A stretch of 56,267 bases of DNA from Adlercreutzia muris (GCF_008831045.1 NZ_WAJS01000019.1:1-56267), one strand, 5' to 3'. Positions 7,556 through 16,150 are shown, counted from the stretch's first letter. Notes: generated by a model from the sequence alone, not told the origin. Numbers and translations: made by a program.

Positions 7556-8735
7556 ATGGAAGAGAGGGGCACAACCGCGGCGGTGCTCGGCCTCGACGTC
7601 GGCAAGGCGTCGCACTGGGCCTGCGGCATCGACTCCTCGGGGCGCGTGGTCCTGAGCGGACGGGTCGCCAACAGGGCGGCCGACGTGGACGCCGTGCTGG
7701 CGCGCGCGGGCTCGGGGGCGCTGGTGGTGGTCGACCAGAAGCGCAACATCGGCGCGCTGGCCGTCGCGAGGGCCCGCGCCGCCGGCAACCCGGTCGCCTA
7801 CCTGCCGGGATCGGCCGAGAAGGCCCTGCGCGACGCCGAGGCCGGCGTGGCCAAGACCGACCGCATAGACGCCGAGGTGATCGCGAGGGCCGCGCTGGGG
7901 ATGCCCCATGTGCTGAGGCCGCTCGCCGAGGAGGCCCCGCGGGCGGCCTCCGTCCGGCTGCTGGCCTCCCAGCTGGACTTCTGCACGGGGTCGAGGACCC
8001 GGGCGAAGAACCGCCTGCGGGCGGTGCTGCTCGAGGCCGACCCGGCGCTGGAGGCCGCCGTCGACCCCTCCTGCGCCTGGCACATGGCGGTGCTGGCCGA
8101 GATCGGGGGGGCCGGCGGACTGCGCCGAGGCGGGCATCAGGCGGTTCAGGGCGGTGGCCGAGCGGGCGGGCGGCGCCTCGCGGGCGGCCAGCTCGCGGCT
8201 CTGGGGCGCGCTCGCGGCCTCGGCGTCGGCCGGGAGGCCGTCGGCTCCGGCGGAGGGGGCGCTCGCCCGCATGCTCGCCCGCGGCATCCTTGCGCTTGAC
8301 GGGGAGGCGTCCGAGCTGCGGGCCCTGATGGCCGCCGAGCTGGAGTCCGACGAGACGTACCGCTGCCTGCTCACGGTGCCGGGCGTCGGCCCGAAGACGG
8401 CCGCCGCCCTGGTCGCCGCCGTCGACGTCTCGCTGTTCCCCAGCCACGACAAGCTCGCGAGCTACTGCGGGGTCGCCCCGGCCGACAGCCAGTCGGGCAC
8501 GAGCGTCAGGTCGGCCAGGCCGCAGCGCGGCGGGAACAAGACCCTGAAGAACCTGCTCATATTCTCCTGCAACTCGCTGGTCGGCACCGGGAACAGGTTC
8601 GGGAGGTACTACGAGGAGTGCCGGGCGAGGAACATGCGGCACAACGCCGCCCTCAAGGCGGTGGCGCGCAAGAGGCTCAAGGTGATCTGGGCCATCATGA
8701 GGAACCCGAGGCCCTACGAGGAGCCCGTCGCGTAG
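7556..8735 (+). pseudogene. IS110-family transposase, interrupted by a +1 frameshift
   Basis: The first part (from ATG 7556, GGAGAGG upstream) has the DEDD catalytic domain: LDVGKASHWACG at the start and KTDRIDAEVIA about 100 residues on. The second part has the C-terminal Transposase_20 domain with the helix-hairpin motif LLTVPGVGPKTAAA and the region RGGNKTLKNLLIFSCNS that carries the expected serine. The two parts are in different frames. The shift falls at a run of seven G (8105-8111): six G would give one open frame of about 392 codons. So the gene is either inactivated by one extra G, a homopolymer sequencing error, or shifted during translation. IS110 enzymes are not generally known to use frameshifting, so I favour the first two. 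Confidence 0.85.
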
Positions 8736-8752
8736 GCGCCGCACCGATCCGC

Positions 8753-8807
8753 GGCCCCCGGAGGGGGCCTGGCTCGGTGCGCCCGAATCCCTGCTGCACC
8801 GAGCCAG
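8753..8807 (+). other. Two adjacent hairpins in the IS110 right-end region
   Basis: GGCCCCC (8753-8759) pairs with GGGGGCC (8763-8769), and directly next to it CTGGCTCGGTGC (8769-8780) pairs perfectly with 8796-8807. They begin 18 nt after the transposase stop. They could end transcription of the transposase or be structural parts of the element end. Confidence 0.45.
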
Positions 8808-9053
8808 CCAAGGGGTTGACAAAACTATAGAGACACCCCCCGCAAGGGGTAATTCGAGAGTCGGGGCCTAGGCTTCGAGGCACAGGAAATTATTCCGACC
8901 TATCGAGGAACAGGCGACGGAGGCACACTGGGCCCTCATCGCCGGGAGGGCGCATCGAGCTGCCGAGACGGCGGTGCGCCAAGCGGGCCAATCACCGAAA
9001 CACCTGCAAAACCGCGATGCGAGATTCCGCAAGCTGTCAACGTCCTTCTCGGT

Positions 9054-9412
9054 ACCCAAACTTCCCGTTTCCGACAGACACCGCGGGCTTTCTGGCGGAA
9101 ACGGGAAGTTTGGTGTCATTTTTCAAGCCGAAAGCGGGGATTTTGCGCCCTCATCCAACAGAAGCCCAGTTCGCGGATGGACAATCCAACATATCGTGAT
9201 ACCAAACCCCTCGTTTTTGACAGATCCAGCAGGTTTTCCGTCAAAACCGAGGGGTTTGGTATCGTTTTCTCTGGCAGAATACGGGGGTTGGGTACTTTCA
9301 GTCGACAAAACCCCAGGTCGTAAATGGCGGATTCAGCGCACCCCGATACCAAATCCCCTGTCTTTGCCGGAAAACGAAACGAGAGCGGCGAAAATGCGGG
9401 GTTTGGTATCGG
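9054..9412. repeat. Family-1 hairpin repeats, locus 2 (three units)
   Basis: Units B, C and D begin near 9054, 9198 and 9343, a period of about 145 bp. B: 18-bp perfect stem CCAAACTTCCCGTTTCCG (9056-9073 with 9096-9113). C: 24-bp stem with one mismatch, arm starting GATACCAAACCCCTCG (9198-9221 with 9240-9263), loop containing GCAGGTTTTCC. D: weaker stem, CCGATACCAAA pairing with its complement near 9402-9412. Arms differ between units, yet each right arm complements its own left arm. Spacers carry GGCAGAA and, between C and D, TCGACAAAACCCCAGGTCG, shared with locus 1. Confidence 0.75.
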
Positions 9413-9682
9413 AGAGCAGGCCGAGAGACACGTCAAGGGACACACGTCGCAACGGCCTCGGCGCGAGGGGGAGTTCTCGCAGAGGGGGCGAGAGGCGCTT
9501 AGCCGTCCCGTCCCCTTGGCTCCATTCCGCTCAGCCGTCACTCCCCGCCTTGGACGGCCGAGCCCAACTCGACCGGACACAGCTGCCAGTCCCCGCCCCG
9601 GGCCTGGCTCCCTCGGGCCGACTGCCAACCGTTGCGCACCTCGGGCTCGGCTGGGTCGGGTCGCAAACCGCCAAGCGCTTCC
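9413..9682. other. Intergenic stretch with no recognised feature
   Basis: About 270 bp of GC-rich sequence between the last family-1 hairpin and the end of priA. I see no gene, RNA or clear terminator in it. Confidence 0.5.
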
Positions 9683-12268
9683 CTACAGCAGGTCCATGGG
9701 ATCTACGTCCACGGCGGCGTTTACCTGGGGGTTCGCCTTGCGGACGCGGAAGAGCCGAGCGAGGGGCGCGGACAGGTCGGCGCCCAACGGCGCCTTCACG
9801 ACGATGTGGTAGCGATAGGTGTTGCGCAGCTTTCCCAGAGCGCAGGGCACCGATGGCAGCACCGTCCAGCGCGAGTCGCCCACCTCGTTGCGGATATGCT
9901 CGCTGATCTGGGCGTGCAGCAACTCGGCCTCAGTGGCCACGGCGTGCTCGTCGGCGCCCCACACCAGCACGTTGGCCAGGGCCATGTAGGGCGGGTATCC
10001 CAAAAGCTTCCGACGCGGCAGCTCCGAGCGCAGGAACAGGCCCCGGTCGTAGCGAGCCGCCGCCTGGATGGCCACGGCGTCGGCCTCATAGGTCTGCACA
10101 AGCACCCGCCCGTCGAGGGCGGCGCGGCCGGCGCGGCCCGCCACCTGCTCGATGAGCTGAAAGGTGCGCTCGCCGGCGCGGTAGTCGGGCAGGTGCAGCT
10201 GGGTATCGGCGTTGATGACGCCCACGAGGGTCACGTCGTCGAAGTCGAGGCCCTTGGCGATCATCTGGGTACCCAGCAGCACGGCGGCCTCGGCGGCGCC
10301 GAATCGTTCCAGCAGCTCCTGGTGGGCGCCCTTGGCCTTGGTGGTGTCGGCATCCATGCGGATGATGGGCACCTCAGGCCCCACCCCGGGCATCTGGTCC
10401 AGCAGTTGCCGCAGGTCGGCCTCCACCCGCTGGGTGCCGGCACCGAACTTCTTCAGGTAGGGGCTGCCGCACTCGGGGCAGACGGGCGGCGCGGGCACGC
10501 TGTGACCGCAGTGGTGGCACACCAGCTTGGCCCCCTGCTCGTGATAGGTGAGGCTCGTGGAGCAGCTCGGGCACTCGGGCACGAAGCCGCAGTCGCGGCA
10601 GAGCAAGAATTTCGCGAAGCCCCGCTGGTTCAGCAGCAGCACCGCCTTGCGGCCGGCCGACAGCTCCTCGGCCAGGGCCCGCCTCAGCCGCCCCGAGAAC
10701 ATGGAGCGAGCGCCCGAAGCGAACTCGGCGGCCATGTCCACCACCTCGATGGCGGGCATGGGGCGCCCGTTGGCCCGCTCGGGCAGGGCCGCACTCGTCC
10801 AACACGGATTCTTCGCCACCTGGTAGAGCGCCTCGATGGAGGGGGTGGCCGACCCGAGCACCACCGCCCCGCCGGAGCGGGCCATCATCCACTGGGCCAC
10901 GTCCCGGGCCTGGTAGCGCGGGGCAGAGTCCTGCTTGTAGGAACCCTCGTGCTCCTCGTCGATGACGATGAGCCCCACGTTGGCCAAGGGCGTGAACAGG
11001 GCGCTGCGGGCACCCACCACCACCCGGGCCGCGCCGCTTCTGATGAAGTCCCACTGGTCGAAGCGCTCGCCGGCGCTCATGCGCGAGTGCATGACGGCCA
11101 CAGTGGCGCCGAACCGGCCGCGGAACCGCCCCACGGTCTGGGGGGTGAGCGAGATCTCGGGCACGAGCACGATAGCCGTTCGTCCCTCGGCGAGCACCTC
11201 CTCGATGGCCCGCAGGTACACCTCGGTCTTGCCCGAGCCGGTCACGCCGTCCACGAGCACCACGCGCCCCCCGGCCGCCGCCCGGGCCTCGCCGATGGCC
11301 GCCAGGGCCGCCGCCTGACCCGCCGTGAGCACCGGTCGCGCGGAGGCTGAGGCCGGGCCGTCGGGCACTGCAGGACCCGCGGGGGCTGAGGCCGGGCCGT
11401 CGGGCACTGCAGGACCCGCGGAAGCCGCAGCCGAGCCATCCCCTGCGACGGGACGCAGCGGCATTTTGCTCGGAAAAACAGGGGTCACCGGGCCTCCGGC
11501 CGGACCGTGCGGCACGGATCGGGCCGCCGCTGCCCCGGCCGAAGACATGGCCGCCGGCGCTCCGACCGGACCGTGCGGCGCGGCAGGGGCAACGGCTCCC
11601 TCCATGCCGCGCATGCGCCGGCGCCGCTCTACGGCCACGGCCCCCTTCGCCTCCAAGGCCCTCAATGTGGAAGCCACTGAACCGAACTCACAGGTCAGCT
11701 CGGCCACGCGCACGTCGCCGGCGGCCACAGCGGCCAGCACCTGCTGCTGCCTCACTGCGTTCTTCCGGGGTTGGAACTGCCCGAAGGCGGGCCCCTGGGT
11801 CACCCAGCGGTCGTCCACCTCCCCAATCTTGGGCTCTTCCAACCGCCAGCGGCCATCCCGCGAGCGTACCACGCGCGGCACCGCTCCGGGCGGCGTGAAC
11901 AGGCGCACGCAACTGGACAGAGGCGCCACGTAACGCCCGGCGATGTACTGGGCCGCCGCCGCGCCCTCTTCGTCGAAATAGGGTTCCGAGAGCACGGCCT
12001 CCACCTGGCGCAACTCTGCCGCCGCCAAGGGATTGCCCCACAAATCGGTGCCCTCGTCGGAAGAGGCCGCGACCTCTTCCAAGCCCACTATGTAGCCCAC
12101 GGCCTTGCGCCCGCCCAGCGTCACGAGCACCGCGCATCCCACCTGGGCCGGGTGCCCGTCGCGTCCGGCCGCGACCTCGCCAGCAGCCATATCGTCAGGC
12201 ACGGCGTAGGAATAGGGCGCATCGAGCGCTTGCGTGGGAATATCGACTATGACCGAGGCAATGAACAT
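9683..12268 (-). CDS. priA: Primosomal replication-restart helicase PriA
   Basis: 861 aa from the ATG at 12268, which gives the typical PriA N-terminus (MFIASVIVDIPTQALD, the 3'-end-binding domain). It reloads the replisome at stalled forks. Helicase motifs: GVTGSGKTEVYLRA (Walker A) and VIDEEHEGSYKQD (DEEH box). Zinc-binding cysteines follow: CRDCGFVPECPSC and CHHCGHSVPAPPVCPEC, then GAGTQRVEADL. Between the N-terminal part and the helicase core is an Ala/Pro/Gly insert of about 90 residues with a tandem 13-residue repeat (AGPAVPDGPASAP). No ribosome site precedes the ATG; a -10 element sits 7 nt upstream instead, so the mRNA is probably leaderless. Confidence 0.93.
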   Translation of the reverse strand: MFIASVIVDIPTQALDAPYSYAVPDDMAAGEVAAGRDGHPAQVGCAVLVTLGGRKAVGYIVGLEEVAASSDEGTDLWGNPLAAAELRQVEAVLSEPYFDEEGAAAAQYIAGRYVAPLSSCVRLFTPPGAVPRVVRSRDGRWRLEEPKIGEVDDRWVTQGPAFGQFQPRKNAVRQQQVLAAVAAGDVRVAELTCEFGSVASTLRALEAKGAVAVERRRRMRGMEGAVAPAAPHGPVGAPAAMSSAGAAAARSVPHGPAGGPVTPVFPSKMPLRPVAGDGSAAASAGPAVPDGPASAPAGPAVPDGPASASARPVLTAGQAAALAAIGEARAAAGGRVVLVDGVTGSGKTEVYLRAIEEVLAEGRTAIVLVPEISLTPQTVGRFRGRFGATVAVMHSRMSAGERFDQWDFIRSGAARVVVGARSALFTPLANVGLIVIDEEHEGSYKQDSAPRYQARDVAQWMMARSGGAVVLGSATPSIEALYQVAKNPCWTSAALPERANGRPMPAIEVVDMAAEFASGARSMFSGRLRRALAEELSAGRKAVLLLNQRGFAKFLLCRDCGFVPECPSCSTSLTYHEQGAKLVCHHCGHSVPAPPVCPECGSPYLKKFGAGTQRVEADLRQLLDQMPGVGPEVPIIRMDADTTKAKGAHQELLERFGAAEAAVLLGTQMIAKGLDFDDVTLVGVINADTQLHLPDYRAGERTFQLIEQVAGRAGRAALDGRVLVQTYEADAVAIQAAARYDRGLFLRSELPRRKLLGYPPYMALANVLVWGADEHAVATEAELLHAQISEHIRNEVGDSRWTVLPSVPCALGKLRNTYRYHIVVKAPLGADLSAPLARLFRVRKANPQVNAAVDVDPMDLL
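11345..11430. repeat. 39-bp tandem repeat inside priA
   Basis: Two near-identical 39-bp units start at 11346 and 11385 (GCTGAGGCCGGGCCGTCGGG), with a degenerate third. They encode the 13-residue repeat in the PriA linker, so copy-number change keeps the frame. Confidence 0.7.
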
Positions 12269-12284
12269 GGAGAGCAGTATACCA
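12269..12284 (-). promoter_or_regulatory. Extended -10 promoter giving a probable leaderless priA mRNA
   Basis: The minus strand reads TGGTATACT (12284-12276), an extended -10, followed by 7 nt and then the ATG at 12268. That spacing places the transcription start on the A of ATG. No Shine-Dalgarno sequence is present. azlC shows the same geometry. Confidence 0.5.
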
Positions 12285-12459
12285 GCAATGGCCCATGCAT
12301 CGCGCAGCGCACAGGGTGCCCCCAAACCGAGCAGTCAGGGTCCGGCTGCGAGCTGGCCCTTCAAGCAGCAGCGAACCATGTCCGCGGAAGAAGCGCGGAC
12401 CAGGCTGGCAGATACGGGCATAGAAGGGCGCGCCGACTGGGAAAGAGCCCCGCCCAAGG

Positions 12460-12683
12460 GCACCGAACTGACCTTCTGCGACACCGGTTTTCAAAATCAT
12501 GTCGCATACGGGATGTTTGGTGCTTCTTTTCGCGTCTTAAATTGCATATTTGGAACAAGAATCTCCGTAATGCCTGATTACAGCGATGCAATATCAAGCT
12601 GCTGAACTCGAAAAAGCACCAAATCGACCTTTTGAGGCAGAAAATCGATCTGCGATGTCGCAAAGGGGCCCTTTGGTGCTTTT
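12460..12683. repeat. Family-1-like hairpins, locus 3 (two divergent units)
   Basis: Unit G: GCACCGAAC (12460-12468) pairs with GTTTGGTGC (12515-12523, one G-U pair) and an inner stem TGCGACA (12477-12483) pairs with 12500-12506. Unit F: AAAAGCACCAAA (12612-12623) pairs perfectly with 12672-12683, with an inner hairpin GCAGA/TCTGC (12637-12652). The terminal box ACCAAA and the roughly 150-bp period match family 1, but loops and spacers have diverged. The AT-rich spacer (12524-12611) contrasts with the GC-rich surroundings. Confidence 0.55.
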
Positions 12684-12701
12684 CCGAACCTGCCCGACCT
12701 G

Positions 12702-12851
12702 CCGGGCCTGCAGGGAGCGGCGGGCTGGCCGGGCCTGCGGGGAGCGGCGGTGTGCGGGGAGCAGCGGGCGTGCGGGGAGCGGGGAGCGACCGGGCCTGCG
12801 GGACCCGCCGGGCGTGCAGGGCGCACCGGGCGCGGCGGGCCTGCGGGGCGC
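12702..12851. repeat. GC-only minisatellite
   Basis: Short imperfect units built on CGGGCCTGCGGGGAGCGG repeat through 150 bp with almost no T. It lies between the family-1 hairpins and ybaK. No coding function is apparent. Confidence 0.55.
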
Positions 12852-12921
12852 TCGAAAATGATGGTCCGGCTCTCTTCCGGGCGCGTTGCCCCAACTGGTG
12901 CAGAGCCGTAGCCGGCTCTTC

Positions 12922-13407
12922 CTACACCGTAAGATCCGCATACCGAAACGGCACTAGGAGGCCCAGGTCGTCGGGGGCCATGCGCACTTGGCAGCCCACC
13001 TTGCCGCCGGAGAAGTAGATCGTATCGAAGAGCTGGGCCGTCTCGTCCACGAAGGTGGGAAAGCGCTTCTTCATGCCGATGGGCGAGCAGCCGCCGTGCA
13101 CATAGCCCGTGAGCGGCAGCAGATCGCGGGCCTTGCACATAGCCACGGCCTTCTCCCCCGCCGCTGCGGCCGCTTTCTTCAAGTCCAGTTCGCAGGCCAC
13201 GGGCACGAGGAACACGTAGTGCGCCCCGGACTTGCCCTCGGTGACGAGGGTCTTGAACACCGCATCCACCTCCTCGCCCTGAGCATGGGCGATCTCCACC
13301 CCGGTCATTGAGGGGTCGGCCTCGAAGAACAGCGCCTCGTGGGACAGTCCGGCCGCGGCCAGCTCGCGCAGGGCATTGGTCTTATGGTCTTTGGCGGAAC
13401 GGGCCAC
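12922..13407 (-). CDS. ybaK: YbaK/EbsC-type aminoacyl-tRNA deacylase
   Basis: 161 aa from a GTG start with AAAGG 9 nt upstream. It belongs to the YbaK/ProX editing-domain family, cytosolic enzymes that hydrolyse mischarged tRNA, typically Cys-tRNA(Pro). Family features seen: KTNALRELAAAGL near the N-terminus, VFKTLVTEG with the conserved lysine near residue 52, VPVACELDLKKAA, and GYVHGGCSPIGMKKRFP near residues 106-122. Length is typical (about 155-165). It stands alone between repeat-rich gaps, so no operon partner is suggested. Confidence 0.92.
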   Translation of the reverse strand: MARSAKDHKTNALRELAAAGLSHEALFFEADPSMTGVEIAHAQGEEVDAVFKTLVTEGKSGAHYVFLVPVACELDLKKAAAAAGEKAVAMCKARDLLPLTGYVHGGCSPIGMKKRFPTFVDETAQLFDTIYFSGGKVGCQVRMAPDDLGLLVPFRYADLTV

Positions 13408-13528
13408 AGGAGCTGCCTTTCATGGATCGGCTACGGAAGGGACGGCGAACTGGAGAGAGGGCGACAAGACGAAAGAGGAAGGCACAGCCGCCGACGCCGA
13501 GCAGACTACCACCTGCGGCTGTGGCACT

Positions 13529-13665
13529 CGCGAAGCGGCTCTGCAGGCGGATGCGGTTGCCCGCGAAGCGGCTCGGCGGGCGGCTGCGGCTGCCCGCTAA
13601 AATAGCTGTGGGCGCTCGCGAAGCAGCTGTCGGCGGCTGCGACTGTGGGCGAAGTGGCTGTGGGC
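13529..13665. repeat. Degenerate repeats built on CGCGAAGCGGCT
   Basis: CGCGAAGCGGCT occurs at 13529 and 13562, a variant CGCGAAGCAGCT at 13617, and a weaker copy near 13650, each followed by GGCGG-rich sequence. The repeats fill the gap between ybaK and the DUF1461 gene and stop at its stop codon. No gene is visible in 13408-13667. Confidence 0.5.
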
Positions 13666-13667
13666 GA

Positions 13668-14549
13668 TTAGCGGCGACCGCCCTTCCGCTTCTTCCCCTT
13701 CTTGGGGCTGCGGGCCGCCGCAGCGGCAGCCTCCTGTAGCTCGCGGGCCTGCACCTGGGCCCGCCAAGCGGCCACGCAACCGCCGGCGAAGCACAGAAGC
13801 CCCAGGCCCACGGCCGTGGCGAGCCACACGGCCCCCATGCCCATCCAGAAATCGAGCGGATACATGGAGATGAGCAGCGAATCGGCGCCGAACGTCCAGG
13901 TGCCGTCCACAAAGAACAGGGAATGGAAGGCGGCGAACAGGCCGTTGAAGTCCACGACGCCCCACAGGCCGAGCACCGCGAGCAGCGCGAGCAGCAGGGC
14001 CGGGCCCATGCGCAGCATGAAGGCCAGGGCGGCAAACTGCTTGCGGACGCCCAGCAGGACAGCGATGATGAGCGCCGCCACGCCGATCATGCCGAGCCAC
14101 GAGCTCACCCCCACGATGAGGGTGTTGCAGTCCTCCAGGTGGCTCACGGCCGCTCCGTCCAAGGCGTAGCGGTCGGATACCTTCGCGAGGGCGTCCATGG
14201 CGGCGAGCGCCGTGCCCCCCTCCCCAAGCGCCGTCCGGGCGGCACCCGTCCACTCCCCCGCCTTCAAAGCACCCTCGGCGCTCGCCTCGCGGGCGGCCTC
14301 CACCACCGCAGCCGCCAACTCCTCGGCGGCCTGCTCCGCATCCCCGTGGGGCTCCACGGTGAAGGCGCGCGTCACGCCGGCCAGCTCCACCAGCTGCTCA
14401 TGGGTGTAGGGCGACGCCTCGCCTGTGCTCACGGCCCCGGCCAGGGCTGCCGTGGTGGCCGGCAGACAGCAGGCAGCGAAACCGCACACGAGCAGCGTGA
14501 CGACCAGCACCGTGGTGCCGATGCCGGCGAGAATGCTGTTCGACCCCAT
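13668..14549 (-). CDS. DUF1461 (TIGR01906) integral membrane protein
   Basis: 293 aa. One N-terminal membrane helix (about 7-38), an extracytoplasmic segment of about 110 residues, two helices (about 147-195), then the most characteristic part: FHSLFFVDGTWTFGADSLL followed by YPLDFW, the signature of the DUF1461/TIGR01906 family, and a last helix (about 240-265). The C-terminus is strongly basic (KKGKKRKGGRR). The function of the family is unknown. It starts directly after the stop of the ATP-grasp gene on the same strand, so the two are probably co-transcribed. Confidence 0.75.
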   Translation of the reverse strand: MGSNSILAGIGTTVLVVTLLVCGFAACCLPATTAALAGAVSTGEASPYTHEQLVELAGVTRAFTVEPHGDAEQAAEELAAAVVEAAREASAEGALKAGEWTGAARTALGEGGTALAAMDALAKVSDRYALDGAAVSHLEDCNTLIVGVSSWLGMIGVAALIIAVLLGVRKQFAALAFMLRMGPALLLALLAVLGLWGVVDFNGLFAAFHSLFFVDGTWTFGADSLLISMYPLDFWMGMGAVWLATAVGLGLLCFAGGCVAAWRAQVQARELQEAAAAAARSPKKGKKRKGGRR

Positions 14550-15941
14550 TTACAGCCCCAGCCCTTCTACGCCCTCGCAGTCCACCCAGATGGTGGCAGC
14601 GGTCATGCCCTCGTTGGTCTTGGAGATGGTGGGATGCGGCCCCAGGCGGCTGAACACGCCCTGGAAGCGACCGTTGTACAGGTACAGGCCGTTCAGATTG
14701 TTGTAGGGCACCGGCTCGCTGGCCACGGCCCCGTCGGGCGCGTCCAGAATGCCCGCATCCGGCGGCAGCGTGTCGGTCTTGAAGGGGCGGATGTAGCGCT
14801 GCACGATGAAGGGGTAGCCGGCCCGCCCGTTGGCGAACTCGTCGATGACCCGCTCCCACTCCTGCTGGCTCACCTCGCAGCCGGCGTACACGTTGTCGGC
14901 GCCGTAGTGGTCGGTGGGCTTGACGATCCACTCGTCCTTGTTGGCGCGGATCTGGGCGAGGTTCACCACTGACTCGTCCAAAAAGGCGGTCATAGGCACG
15001 GTCTCCTCCACGAACGCGATCTCCTCCTCGGTGAGGAAGGCCTGGGTCTCGGGGGCGAACAGCACCTCGAACAGCTGCTTGTCGTGGACGATGTGCCCCG
15101 AGAACGCCCCGATGAGCGCTACCTTGCGCGCCCGCACCGCGTCGATGAGGGCCTGGGAATCGTCCCAGAATTCCAGCACGTCGTTGGTGACCGAGCGACG
15201 CCAGATGGCATGCACGGGCAGTCCGTCGGGAGTCGTGAGCACCTCGCCGTCGAAGGCCAGATCGCGCACATCGGCCACCACGCATTCCACGCCGGCCTCG
15301 CGGAACTTCTCGGCGAAGATGTGGAACTCGTCCACCACGCCGTTCTCCAGGTAGTCGCAGATGGCAATGCGCGGATGCTCCACCTTGAAGCGGTAGGTGT
15401 CGTAGATATCTAAGAAGGTGCGCACCCAGGGCTCGAACAAATCGCAGCCAGCCACGGCGTGGCTCTCGGCGAACACGCGGAAGGCCTCGGTGTTCGTCAC
15501 GGCGTTGGTGATCTCGCGGTTCTCGTTCATGCCCGCGCTGCCGTCGCCGTTGAACTCGCAGAAGTGGATGCGATAGTCCTCCTCGTTCAGGAAGGTGTCC
15601 ACCCGGGCGAAGGGCAGTACCGCGTCGTAATCGCGCGGCAGCAGGATGAGCTCCACCAGACGCTCGTCGAAATCGAAGAGCTTGCGGTACTCCTCGTCGG
15701 CCCGGTAGCGCTCGATGACCTTGCAGAGCACCCGGTGGCTCATCTCGGCCGTGTCGCGCATGACCTCGTAGCTTTTCCGGTTGAACAGGCGCGGCACGAA
15801 GGAGGAGGCCACCACCTGGTGGTGCACGATGGCCGTGGAATTCTGCATGTACTCGAAGGCGGCGCGGCGGTCCTCCACCGCCCCGTCGAGCTCGTCGATG
15901 ATCTGGAAGTACGCGCGGGTATAGTCGGCGTTGGTGGGCAT
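14550..15941 (-). CDS. Circularly permuted ATP-grasp family protein
   Basis: 463 aa from the ATG at 15941 (AGGAAAAGAG upstream); the open frame continues further upstream only through the minisatellite. Residues around [18 protein letters not shown] (about 170-187) and [19 protein letters not shown] (about 335-353) resemble the ATP-binding parts of glutathionylspermidine-synthase-like, circularly permuted ATP-grasp enzymes, which join a carboxylate to an amine with ATP. The substrate cannot be told. No signal peptide, so cytosolic. Cotranscription with the DUF1461 membrane gene is likely because the genes abut. It could also be a non-ribosomal peptide or cell-envelope ligase. Confidence 0.65.
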   Translation of the reverse strand: MPTNADYTRAYFQIIDELDGAVEDRRAAFEYMQNSTAIVHHQVVASSFVPRLFNRKSYEVMRDTAEMSHRVLCKVIERYRADEEYRKLFDFDERLVELILLPRDYDAVLPFARVDTFLNEEDYRIHFCEFNGDGSAGMNENREITNAVTNTEAFRVFAESHAVAGCDLFEPWVRTFLDIYDTYRFKVEHPRIAICDYLENGVVDEFHIFAEKFREAGVECVVADVRDLAFDGEVLTTPDGLPVHAIWRRSVTNDVLEFWDDSQALIDAVRARKVALIGAFSGHIVHDKQLFEVLFAPETQAFLTEEEIAFVEETVPMTAFLDESVVNLAQIRANKDEWIVKPTDHYGADNVYAGCEVSQQEWERVIDEFANGRAGYPFIVQRYIRPFKTDTLPPDAGILDAPDGAVASEPVPYNNLNGLYLYNGRFQGVFSRLGPHPTISKTNEGMTAATIWVDCEGVEGLGL

Positions 15942-15977
15942 GGAGGCTCTTTTCCTCGGATCCGGTACAACGGGATA

Positions 15978-15986
15978 AGTGTAGCA
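15978..15986 (-). promoter_or_regulatory. Extended -10 promoter of the ATP-grasp gene
   Basis: The minus strand reads TGCTACACT, about 37 nt before the ATG at 15941. It is the same TGC-TAnnnT type found before gltX and the LRR gene. The minisatellite at 16061-16150 lies upstream of it. Confidence 0.45.
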
Positions 15987-16060
15987 CGACCGCGCGACGG
16001 TGCGGGGAAGGCGTAGGGGAGACGTTGGCCGCCCTCGATCGGGCGCGCCGCGGCGGAGTC

Positions 16061-16150
16061 GCCCGAGAGCCGTCGCGGAGCCGCCCGAGAGCCGTTGCAG
16101 AGCCGCCCGAGAGCCGTTGCAGAGCCGCCCGGGAGCCGTTGCAGAGCCGC
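16061..16150. repeat. 22-bp minisatellite, four copies
   Basis: Units start at 16061, 16083, 16105 and 16127, consensus GCCCGAGAGCCGTTGCAGAG plus 2 nt. Copy 1 differs most. It sits between the divergent ATP-grasp gene and metK, upstream of both promoters. Confidence 0.8.

Larger units (their letters stand above)
7320..8840 (+). mobile_element. IS110-family insertion sequence (boundaries approximate)
   Basis: The element consists of a structured non-coding left region, one transposase gene on the plus strand (frameshifted) and a short right region with two hairpins. IS110 elements have no obvious terminal inverted repeats, so the ends cannot be fixed by eye. I put them between the terminator-like hairpin at 7288-7312 and the sequence TTGACAAAACTATAGAGAC (8816-8834), which resembles an element end. 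A comparison with an empty site would settle the ends. Confidence 0.65.

Noticed and set aside
8105-8150. Programmed frameshifting as the normal expression mode of the transposase
   Set aside because: Classical IS transposase shifting is -1 on A-rich slippery sites; this needs +1 at a G run, and IS110 enzymes are usually single frames.
4658-9412. CRISPR array
   Set aside because: The repeats are long hairpins with variable arms at ~145-bp period, there are no constant short direct repeats with unique spacers and no cas genes.
9116-9628. A minus-strand open frame across the family-1 hairpins with recurring ~49-residue peptides
   Set aside because: The peptide repeats follow from the DNA repeats; the frame has no start signal or known domain, and locus 1 does not use a consistent gene structure. 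Kept as a DNA repeat.
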